A stretch of DNA of 13,187 bases from contig DTUG01000105.1 in the NCBI GenBank assembly GCA_012964275.1, positions 1 through 13,187 of the forward strand, read 5' to 3'. Shown here one piece after another: positions 6,551 through 12,572 of the stretch. The notes below the pieces were generated by a model, which worked only from the letters and a program-made list of their open reading frames with translations, had not been told where the DNA came from and ran no database searches. Numbering within the stretch: the stretch's first letter is position 1; each line of letters starts with the position of its first letter. The position numbers were made by a program, and so were the translations under genes. The DNA is from Fidelibacterota bacterium (GTDB lineage Bacteria; Fidelibacterota; Marinisomatia; Marinisomatales; UBA1611).

Positions 6551-8048
6551 TTTCAGCGGACCATAAATGAATGAAATATAATCCAGTTGAGTGGTTCGTT
6601 GCATTCCAATGGAAATAATGTGATCCAGAATTAAGTTGACCATTGAAAATTACTTCAACCGTCCGTCCCTGTATATCAAAAACCTTTAATACAACTTCTG
6701 TATCATTATGTAAGCTAACCTTAAACCGTGTTTTTGGGTTAAACGGGTTTGGATAATTCTGATGGAGTAAGTTTCTTTCTGGAATTACTGGTGGATCCGA
6801 TCCTATTTCCAAGGTATGACAATTTTCCAGATTCCAGCCGTTTTCCGGAAAGATATCTTCTGGGAAATCAGGAGGACAAATCTCAAATTGATTATGATGG
6901 GCAAATAGGGGCACCCAGTTTACTGTATCTGCTGGCGGTTGACGGAATAATTCCATCCCAAAATCGGCATAGTTATTATAAAAGGCATTGCCCAAAGTCA
7001 AAGACCCGCCAACTATCGGCCAGGATGTCGAATCCACGTAAATCCCGCCGCCGAAGTAACAGATGCAATCGCACATACCGGTCACATCATTATTAAAGAT
7101 TTGATTGCCAAATAAGTATGGATAAGACTCATTTAAAATGGCGATTCCTCCGCCTTCGCCTCCACAACTACCGGCATGATTGTTTTGAATAATATTTCGA
7201 TCAAGAGTTGGATCTGCATGATCAATTAAAACTCCACCCCCTGTTTGTTCTGCGTATCCATTTTCGATGGTCAATCCCAGCAATATTGCAGACTGATCCT
7301 GCCCATCTGCAATAGTCACAACAGTACCTGCTGTATCACCATCTAAAACTGTTTCACCAATAAACAAGGGATCAAACTCAGAAAAAAACAAGGCTGCCAC
7401 CGTAATATTTTTATCTAAGAAATCAATTCTTTCTCTGTAGGTCCCAGGGCTGATTAAAATGATATCTCCATCGTCTGCCCATTCGATAGCCCCCTGGATC
7501 GATAATGTATCTTCCGGTACCCTGAAAATTGCAGGACCATTCTCTGCGCGCAGGTCAAGAATATAATTGATCAAATATGAGTAATCATCTGGATCGTCTG
7601 GAAGGTATGGCGTGATATTGAAAGAATTAACCAATTCACCATCTCGATTGAAAAAATAAGTGCTCCTTTGAACAGCATCATAATCTGTCCAAACGGGGTA
7701 TCCATCTGCTTCCGAATCTTCAACCCAGGGCAATATTCTGCCATCAACCATTCCTGGGAGATCATCATTGTAGGTATCCTTCCCAACACCAATAATTGAT
7801 ACATCATTTACACCCATGGATTGTAAATCAAGAAATATGTCATTTAAGAAACCGAACCGGCTTCGACATGTGCCTCAGTACTCATGTCCGAAAAAAACGA
7901 TACAGATTTGTCCAAGATAATCAGATGGCCCAACCAATTGGCCGTAGGTATCCGAGTTAGGATTCAGGTCTTCCAGTGAAAAATCGCCTTGACCAAAACT
8001 AACCGATCCAACAAACATGGTGATAACTAGTGATAACCGCCAAAGCAT
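6516..8048 (-). CDS. Predicted T9SS-exported selenoprotein: thioredoxin-like (SelP-like) domain + beta-helix + sorting domain
   Basis: 510 aa if the in-frame TGA at 7875-7877 (codon 58) is read as selenocysteine. Residues 1-20 are a signal peptide ending near SVSFGQ. About 35-165 form a thioredoxin-like domain: strand QICIVFFGHEY, redox motif U58-G-T-C61, helix FGFLNDIFLDLQ, strand VSIIGVGKD, then PVW and TYFFNRDGELV. Its order resembles the selenoprotein P N-terminal domain. About 177-400 look like a right-handed beta-helix (IQGAIEWADDGDIILISPGTY; repeated NxxxNN and GGG(V/I) turns). About 427-510 are a type A T9SS sorting domain with NYPNPFNP and the ending TGLYFIHL...KAIFVK. The ATG at 8048 lies 5 nt after the SDR stop codon. 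No frameshift is needed: both halves share one frame with only this TGA. Starting at ATG 7817 would leave a T9SS protein without a signal peptide. A nonsense mutation of Cys58 is the main alternative. Confidence 0.85.
7837..7869 (-). promoter_or_regulatory. Candidate bacterial SECIS element
   Basis: Reading the minus strand, exactly 16 nt lie between the TGA codon and the apical loop. The hairpin is GAAGCC (7864-7859), loop GGTTC (7858-7854), GGTTTC (7853-7848): 6 bp with one G-U. Flanking ATGTC (7869-7865) and GACAT (7841-7837) are perfectly complementary and can extend the stem past a 6-nt bulge on the 3' side. A small stem with a loop starting GG, located about 16-37 nt after UGA, is the known bacterial SECIS layout (E. 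coli fdhF has GGUC about 18 nt after its UGA). The structure is seen; SelB recognition is inferred. Confidence 0.65.
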
Positions 8049-8053
8049 TTATT

Positions 8054-8734
8054 TTACCAGGGTAACTCTTCGCCCTTGAAATTATAAAACTTCCCTGTAT
8101 CAGACATGGATAACTGGTCAAGTATATGCATCATTCCGTTAACGGATTTCTTCGTTGAAACCGGTGCAATCAGTGAGCCCATTCGCGTGCGAACCCATCC
8201 CGGATGGAAAGCAAACACTGAAATATTTTTCCTGCGCAGATCCTGACTCATGGATTTCACCGCCATGTTCAGCGCAGCCTTGCTCATACGATAGCTGTAA
8301 TAACCACCGCTGCTGTTATCAGTAATTGAACCCATGAGAGATGAAATATTTACAATTTTACAGCCACTTTTGAGCATAGGTAAAAGAGTCTGTACCAGCA
8401 TCACCGGGCTTGCGGAATTCACCTTGAATGCCTGAACCATATCATCCTGTGATACTTTGTCAATGCCAACTCGATCCGTCATTACACCTGCATTATTGAT
8501 CAGACAGTGCAATTTTACATTTTGTTCCCGCAGTTGATTTTCCATCGCTATAACCTGGTCTGATTGGGATACATCCAACTCTATAACATTCTCGTATGAA
8601 ATAATACCTATTAATTCCCCTGCATTACTGATAGAACGGCTCGTCGCCCAAACCTTCCAACCTTCAGCATGAAACTGTTTCGCAAATTCCAGTCCAATTC
8701 CCCGGTTTGCTCCTGTGATCAGTATTGTACTCAA
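8054..8734 (-). CDS. Short-chain dehydrogenase/reductase (C-factor-like)
   Basis: The 226-aa classical SDR is probably an NAD(P)H-dependent oxidoreductase with unknown substrate. Visible motifs are TGANRGIG (residues 7-14, cofactor loop), LDVS (53-56), NNAG (80-83), catalytic Ser near 131-132 (NISSLMGS), Y148-x-x-x-K152 and HPGWVRTRMG after the active site. The short length and the HPGWV(R/K)T(R/D)MG stretch resemble the CsgA/C-factor-like SDR group. The start is TTG at 8734, directly supported by AGGA (8743-8746) 8 nt upstream, just after the mutM stop codon. It lies 12 nt after mutM and ends 5 nt before the predicted selenoprotein gene, so all three are likely one transcript. A functional link between this reductase and the selenoprotein is only suggested by position. 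Confidence 0.88.
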   Translation of the reverse strand: MSTILITGANRGIGLEFAKQFHAEGWKVWATSRSISNAGELIGIISYENVIELDVSQSDQVIAMENQLREQNVKLHCLINNAGVMTDRVGIDKVSQDDMVQAFKVNSASPVMLVQTLLPMLKSGCKIVNISSLMGSITDNSSGGYYSYRMSKAALNMAVKSMSQDLRRKNISVFAFHPGWVRTRMGSLIAPVSTKKSVNGMMHILDQLSMSDTGKFYNFKGEELPW

Positions 8735-8742
8735 AATTGGTT

Positions 8743-8746
8743 TCCT
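8743..8746 (-). promoter_or_regulatory. Shine-Dalgarno AGGA fixing the TTG start of the SDR gene
   Basis: AGGA begins immediately after the mutM stop codon (TAA, 8747-8749) and lies 8 nt before TTG 8734. No ATG or GTG is available nearby, and the SDR cofactor motif begins at residue 7 from this TTG, so the site decides the start codon. Confidence 0.7.
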
Positions 8747-9556
8747 TTATTTCCTCTGGCAGCGGGGACAAATGTATGTTCCTCTTCCTGCCACTCGAGT
8801 TTTTATAATCCTTTTTTCACAGCGATAGCAGGAACATCCTGATCGATCGAACACTTTCAAATGGTTTTTGAATCCTCCCGGCTGTGCACCATCAACGCGA
8901 AAATCACGAATGGTTGTCCCTTTAGCAGCAATAGCTTCCCTTAAAATTAACTGTATGGCACCATGCATCAATTTTACTTTTTTTTTGGAAAGTCTATTGC
9001 ATACCCTAAGTGGGTGAATTCTTGCGGACCATAATACTTCATCCACATAGATATTTCCCAGGCCAGCAATAAATGCCTGATCCAGCAATAGTGCTTTTAT
9101 TTGTCGTTTCCGGGATTTGAACTGATGTAACAACCATTGTTCAGTGAATTCAGACGATAAGGGTTCCGGTCCCAGTTTTTCATCTAAATGTTTCAGGGAA
9201 TTCATCCAAGTGACGCGACCGAATTTTCGCTGATCACGAAAAACAAGATACTGGCCTCGATCCAACCGGCAGCAGAATGTAACATAATTACGGTCAAATC
9301 CCGCTTCAGCTGGATAAAGATGTCCCGTCATTCGCAGGTGGACCGTAAACCAGGCTGGACCAGTTCTAAATATGATATATTTGCCACGGCGTTCTATCGC
9401 TGTGATCTTGCAGCCAATTACATTTTTCCGGAACTGTGCAACAGGCAACCCTGCACACGCTTTGGGCCATGGAAATTCGACCCCGCAAATTGTCTGTCCT
9501 ACGATATGGGGCTGCAGAAACCGGACAACCGTTTCTACTTCGGGGAGTTCGGGCAT
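8747..9556 (-). CDS. mutM: Formamidopyrimidine-DNA glycosylase (Fpg/MutM)
   Basis: Base-excision repair enzyme that removes 8-oxoguanine and formamidopyrimidines and nicks the abasic site. The 269-aa protein equals the E. coli length. It has the processed N-terminus PELPEVE (Pro2 nucleophile, Glu3), Lys59 in RRGKYI, HLRMTGHL (73-80), the helix-two-turn-helix region (LLLDQAFIAGLGNIYVDEVLW) and a C-terminal zinc finger with Cys243/Cys246 and Cys263/Cys266 around the conserved Arg258 in GRGTYICPRC. All catalytic residues are present. ATG 9556 is preceded by AGGA inside the upstream 32-aa ORF, whose TAA abuts this ATG directly. It is followed after 12 nt by the SDR gene. In a redox-flavoured operon its position may be meaningful, but mutM is found in many contexts. 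Confidence 0.97.
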   Translation of the reverse strand: MPELPEVETVVRFLQPHIVGQTICGVEFPWPKACAGLPVAQFRKNVIGCKITAIERRGKYIIFRTGPAWFTVHLRMTGHLYPAEAGFDRNYVTFCCRLDRGQYLVFRDQRKFGRVTWMNSLKHLDEKLGPEPLSSEFTEQWLLHQFKSRKRQIKALLLDQAFIAGLGNIYVDEVLWSARIHPLRVCNRLSKKKVKLMHGAIQLILREAIAAKGTTIRDFRVDGAQPGGFKNHLKVFDRSGCSCYRCEKRIIKTRVAGRGTYICPRCQRK

Positions 9557-9655
9557 TTAATCCTGTTCTTTATCGCTCTGTAATCTGTAAAAAATTGCCA
9601 GTGCCAAAGCAACGATGATAAATATCAAAGCAACAATATAAAGAAATAATTTCAT
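9557..9655 (-). CDS. 32-aa single-pass membrane micro-protein upstream of mutM
   Basis: ATG 9655 to TAA 9557, with the stop codon directly adjoining the mutM ATG (TAAATG). The peptide begins MKLFLYIVALIFIIVALAL, continues with AIFYR and ends in a charged tail, LQSDKEQD. About 21 hydrophobic residues followed by a polar C-terminus fit a single transmembrane helix. It lies 34 nt after the nucleosidase-like gene. The exact junction with mutM, and the AGGA for mutM placed inside its last codons, suggest real translation and coupling. I see no strong ribosome-binding site of its own. Function is unknown. It resembles the 27-aa ORF at 5072-5155 in size and layout. Confidence 0.55.
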   Translation of the reverse strand: MKLFLYIVALIFIIVALALAIFYRLQSDKEQD

Positions 9656-9689
9656 ATGGATAACTCTATCAACTTTACTTTATAACAGA

Positions 9690-10331
9690 TCAAGCATCAT
9701 TACCTGATGTTATTTTAAAGCGAAAATCCATTAAAAATTTATTGATAATAGGGAGATTATCTTTAATCAAACCAGCAATAGTATCATAAGAAAAATTCGC
9801 AACTTCCAGATCCATGTAATCCGATACAACTTTTAAAAATGCTAATCTATTAATTGGTATATAGGCCTGGGTAACAGCACAAATGGATGAAGCTTCCATA
9901 TCTATTAATTGGGGGTATGTATCTTTGCCATTTGAAATACCCTTTGTGACTGTTACGATACTTCTTTCATCTAGATTATGTTTTATTGAAATATCCATGT
10001 TATAAGTCTCATTTGTTTCAGCATCCACTACCTTATTAACCAGATAGCATTTCCCTATCCTGCTCGATTTCGGATTCCCGCCCGCAATACCTATATTAAT
10101 CACCTGCACCCATTTTTGTTTTATTTCACTCTTCAGAAAAGTACCCAGGGTTCCAGCTATCTTATTTTTCCCAACGCCTACTCTTACAAGCGCCAGTCCA
10201 TCCCCACGAAATAATGGAAATTGCATATTGGGCTCAGGTGTTAAATCAAAAAAACGGATCAATGGATCAGATTCAGCTTTCAGTGCTGTTACGATACATT
10301 GTAGTTCATTTTTCCTTATTTTTCCAACCAA
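9690..10331 (-). CDS. PNP/UDP-phosphorylase-family nucleosidase (MTA/SAH nucleosidase-like)
   Basis: The 213-aa protein is related to 5'-methylthioadenosine/S-adenosylhomocysteine nucleosidase and futalosine hydrolase. The pattern is IVTALKAES (residues 13-21, with a possible acidic active-site Glu20), VINIGIAGG (77-85, the family glycine motif), IDMEASSI (143-150, with the ribose-binding Met-Glu) and VVSDYMD (168-174, catalytic Asp171). These fit the E. coli MtnN residues in order and spacing, but the protein is slightly short and divergent, so the substrate is not assigned. The start is uncertain: the TTG at 10331 overlaps the upstream gene by 26 nt and lacks a clear Shine-Dalgarno. The upstream stop forms ATGA with an out-of-frame ATG (10308) that opens only a 6-codon ORF. 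Confidence 0.78.
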   Translation of the reverse strand: MVGKIRKNELQCIVTALKAESDPLIRFFDLTPEPNMQFPLFRGDGLALVRVGVGKNKIAGTLGTFLKSEIKQKWVQVINIGIAGGNPKSSRIGKCYLVNKVVDAETNETYNMDISIKHNLDERSIVTVTKGISNGKDTYPQLIDMEASSICAVTQAYIPINRLAFLKVVSDYMDLEVANFSYDTIAGLIKDNLPIINKFLMDFRFKITSGNDA

Positions 10332-11001
10332 ATTCGAGAAATTTCCTTTCCTTGAGATTTTTCTTTTCCAGCCATTTGGATGCTAATCCAGTTTTGCCTT
10401 CCCAGGAAATACCCAAAAGACGACTTCTTTTACGACCTTCTGGTTCATATTGATACTTTCCAGTTTTTTCCCCTTTTTTCCGTTTTTTCATGTCCGCGAT
10501 AATGGATTCCAATATCATTTCCCGATTTTTGTAATTGAGTTTAGCTACGTCATAATAGATTATATCGCGACCAATCAACGCCCCCATTTTATTTAATATC
10601 CAGCCTGTTAAATATAATCCGGCTCCAATAGAAGCTACTGGAGGTTCCATCTGATACTGGTCTAGAGTTATCTTAACGCGCGCGACCAGGAATGCTGGAT
10701 CACCAAAAAGGACTGCTGGTAACAGTGCTGAACCGATGGTAAATGCTCCCGCAAAAACGAATATGTTACCGAAGGGTTTATAAGATTTCAGCGCATATCT
10801 TATTTCTTTAAGTGACTTTACAGGAATAACCTTTTTTACCAGATTACTATCTCGGTACACAATACTTCTATTCTCAATAGTAAACAATTCATTAGATTTT
10901 AGAATCCTCCCTTTTTTCGAATATAACACCATGGATTGGGCAGATAAGCCTGGCTCGAAGATCATTAAAAATAGTATCAGTATTGTTATCCGCATAACCA
11001 T
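10306..11001 (-). CDS. Signal-peptide protein of unknown function with two hydrophobic segments
   Basis: From ATG 11001 (231 aa; ATG 10995 is equally possible) the protein starts with a clear signal peptide, RITILILFLMIFEPGLSAQ, with a likely cleavage after SAQ. A beta-rich part follows (KKGRILKSNELFTIENRSIVYRDS split across strands), then two hydrophobic stretches near FGNIFVFAGAFTIGSALLPA and ASIGAGLYLTGWILN, and a very basic C-terminus rich in Lys, Arg and Trp. The open frame extends up to 11073, but that longer start would overlap the aminotransferase gene and bury the signal peptide. No family is recognised; an envelope-associated protein is the best description. It follows the aminotransferase by about 20 nt and overlaps the nucleosidase-like gene. 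Confidence 0.72.
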   Translation of the reverse strand: MVMRITILILFLMIFEPGLSAQSMVLYSKKGRILKSNELFTIENRSIVYRDSNLVKKVIPVKSLKEIRYALKSYKPFGNIFVFAGAFTIGSALLPAVLFGDPAFLVARVKITLDQYQMEPPVASIGAGLYLTGWILNKMGALIGRDIIYYDVAKLNYKNREMILESIIADMKKRKKGEKTGKYQYEPEGRKRSRLLGISWEGKTGLASKWLEKKNLKERKFLEFGWKNKEK

Positions 11002-11021
11002 GGTAATGCCAGAGTTAAAAT

Positions 11022-12155
11022 CTAAGGCAGGAGTGTCTCCAATGCATAGATCAGCTTCTCTACATCTGCCCACGTATTATAACCCTGTATCGATACACGA
11101 ATAAATTGCTGATCTTGCCATTCAAATACCGGGACTTCAATTTTGTGATCATTCCATAGAATTAATTTCAGATCGCTGGGAGCTGAACCCGGCAGCGGAT
11201 GGCTGACCATTTGTCCCAGCCATTGAAAACCATGAAATAAAGGTGTGGTCTTCAACAATTTTTTCAAATGATCAGCTGTTTTTTCAACCAGTTTTTGACA
11301 GTTTGCCTGAACATCTGACCAGTGATTCTCTTCCCTGAATCTTAAAGCTGCTGGAATCGTAAGAAAAGCACTCATATCTCGTGTTCCCTGCCACTGAAAA
11401 TTTTTCAAAAACTGTGTCGGTCCCGGATCATCACCTTCTTCACCCCAGCTCACAACCAGAGGGCGCATCCATTCATGATGAGTTGCTTTTACATACAGGA
11501 AAGATGAACCCTTTGGTGCGCATAGCCATTTGTGGCAGGCACCTGTATAAAAATCACAATTCAAACTACTTATATCAAGAGGAATATGTCCAGGAACATG
11601 GGCACCATCTATAATAGTTATGATGCCTGATTCATGGGCCAGGGTGCATATTTCTTCAACCGGAAAGATAAGTGCCGTAGAACTTGTTATGTGGGAAATA
11701 AATATGACCCGCGTCTTTTTATTAACGCCCGACCAAAATTCTTCAACAAATTTTTCCCTCGTGGTTACAGGAATTGATACCGTCTGCTGCCTGATAGTTA
11801 ACCCAACCCTTTCTGCAGAAGCTTTCCAGGAACGCACCAACGCTCCATACTCGTGTTCAGTCATCAAAACTTCATCAGCTTCGGTTAATTGAAGACTATT
11901 GATGACATTGCTCACAGCAGTGGTGGGATTTGGGAAAAATAACAAATCATCCCCGCTACACCCCAAAAATTGACCTAGATCGTCTCGGGCCACTTTTAAA
12001 TATTGGTATACGTCATGGGTCATGAATTTCCCGGGTTGAAATTCCAGGCGCCTTTGCCAATTCTGGTACTCTTCAAATACTGCGCGGGGACAGGCGCCAA
12101 ATGAACCATGGTTTAAAAATGTAATATCAGGATCGATTAAAAACTGATTTTTCAT
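11022..12155 (-). CDS. Class V PLP-dependent aminotransferase (isopenicillin N epimerase-like)
   Basis: The 377-aa cytoplasmic PLP enzyme has FLNHGSFGACP (13-23, the start typical of CefD-like and cysteine-desulfurase-like class V proteins), a phosphate-binding NPTTAVSNV (76-84), HITSSTALIFP (155-165), the cofactor Asp183 in IIDGAHVPG, the Schiff-base Lys209 in GACHKWLCAPKG and a substrate Arg region near FIRVSIQGYN. It is intact and of normal length. Epimerase, lyase and desulfurase activities occur in this family. I cannot assign the substrate, and it is not evidence for beta-lactam synthesis. A selenocysteine lyase or cysteine desulfurase role is possible in principle, but I see no catalytic Cys loop that supports it. 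The ATG at 12155 lacks a strong Shine-Dalgarno and follows an A/T-rich stretch. Confidence 0.88.
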   Translation of the reverse strand: MKNQFLIDPDITFLNHGSFGACPRAVFEEYQNWQRRLEFQPGKFMTHDVYQYLKVARDDLGQFLGCSGDDLLFFPNPTTAVSNVINSLQLTEADEVLMTEHEYGALVRSWKASAERVGLTIRQQTVSIPVTTREKFVEEFWSGVNKKTRVIFISHITSSTALIFPVEEICTLAHESGIITIIDGAHVPGHIPLDISSLNCDFYTGACHKWLCAPKGSSFLYVKATHHEWMRPLVVSWGEEGDDPGPTQFLKNFQWQGTRDMSAFLTIPAALRFREENHWSDVQANCQKLVEKTADHLKKLLKTTPLFHGFQWLGQMVSHPLPGSAPSDLKLILWNDHKIEVPVFEWQDQQFIRVSIQGYNTWADVEKLIYALETLLP

Positions 12156-12230
12156 TTATTTGCTGAAATGAATTAGAGAATCATTATCCATTAGAAACAT
12201 TCGCATCATATTTACATTTTCATTAGCTAT

Positions 12231-12399
12231 TTATATAGCTGTAGATAAAGCAATTTTTCTCCCCAGAGAGGAAAATACGGCATAAAATAAAAAAATATGC
12301 AGAATACCCACAATCTCAAAACCTAAGATATACCAGGGTCAATCCCAGGAACATCCAATCATGCCACACTATCCAGGCCAGGATAAAAATACCAAGCAT
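12231..12399 (-). pseudogene. Small hydrophobic ORF, apparently frameshifted
   Basis: ATG 12399 opens a 27-codon ORF (MLGIFILAWIVWHDWMFLGL...) that stops at TGA 12316-12318. The next frame then carries a hydrophobic segment, YILGFEIVGILHIFLFYAVF, and a basic end, SSLGRKIALSTAI, stopping at 12231. Dropping one C from the CCC run near 12334-12336 would fuse them as LGLTWYILGFEIVGI, a two-helix membrane protein of 55 aa. It could be a broken gene, a sequencing or assembly error, or chance. The remaining gap up to the aminotransferase start (12156-12230) holds no gene that I can support. Confidence 0.35.
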
Positions 12400-12414
12400 C
12401 ACTGCCAGTTTCCG

Positions 12415-12537
12415 TTAACAAATTTGTTCAACTTTTTTCATGAAGAGGATAATAATAGTGGTATAAAATAATGCACCTGAGATACCGATCCACCAGGTTG
12501 AGCTGTGCGGGGGTACTACAACACTCTCATTTACCAT
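12415..12537 (-). CDS. 40-aa single-pass membrane micro-protein downstream of malic enzyme
   Basis: ATG 12537 to TAA 12415. A polar N-terminus (MVNESVVVPPHSST) is followed by one hydrophobic helix (WWIGISGALFYTTIIILF) and a short basic tail (MKKVEQIC). The layout fits a small N-out, C-in membrane protein. It starts 35 nt after the malic enzyme stop codon on the same strand and lies 15 nt before the frameshifted hydrophobic ORF, so it may be part of that transcript. No Shine-Dalgarno is evident and no family is recognised. Support comes only from composition and position. Confidence 0.45.
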   Translation of the reverse strand: MVNESVVVPPHSSTWWIGISGALFYTTIIILFMKKVEQIC

Positions 12538-12572
12538 AATGATGTTTTAATAAGGCTGAAGGTCGTAATGCT

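Noticed and set aside
6516..7817. The 433-codon ORF starting at ATG 7817 as a complete gene
   Set aside because: It would lack a signal peptide despite a T9SS sorting domain, leave 236 nt unexplained in a packed operon, and ignore the in-frame coding continuation to 8048.
7875..7877. TGA read as tryptophan (alternative genetic code)
   Set aside because: TGA is a real stop in neighbouring genes (for example at 5786-5788 and 5152-5154), and Trp does not fit a CxxC-type redox position.
10289..10308. ATGA-overlapping ATG after the 231-aa gene as the nucleosidase start
   Set aside because: It opens only a 6-codon ORF in the wrong frame, so the in-frame TTG at 10331 is kept with reduced certainty.
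11022..12155. Class V aminotransferase as a selenocysteine lyase supplying the selenoprotein
   Set aside because: An attractive idea from proximity, but the sequence is closer to isopenicillin N epimerase-like proteins and I see no diagnostic catalytic Cys loop.
12156..12206. 16-codon ORF ending directly before the aminotransferase ATG, as a possible leader peptide
   Set aside because: Too short, not hydrophobic or codon-biased, and without an associated attenuator hairpin; probably chance.
12316..12318. TGA after the 27-codon hydrophobic ORF as a second selenocysteine codon
   Set aside because: The same-frame continuation is not hydrophobic or domain-like, while the alternative frame gives a coherent membrane helix. 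There is no redox motif context, so a frameshift is the better explanation.
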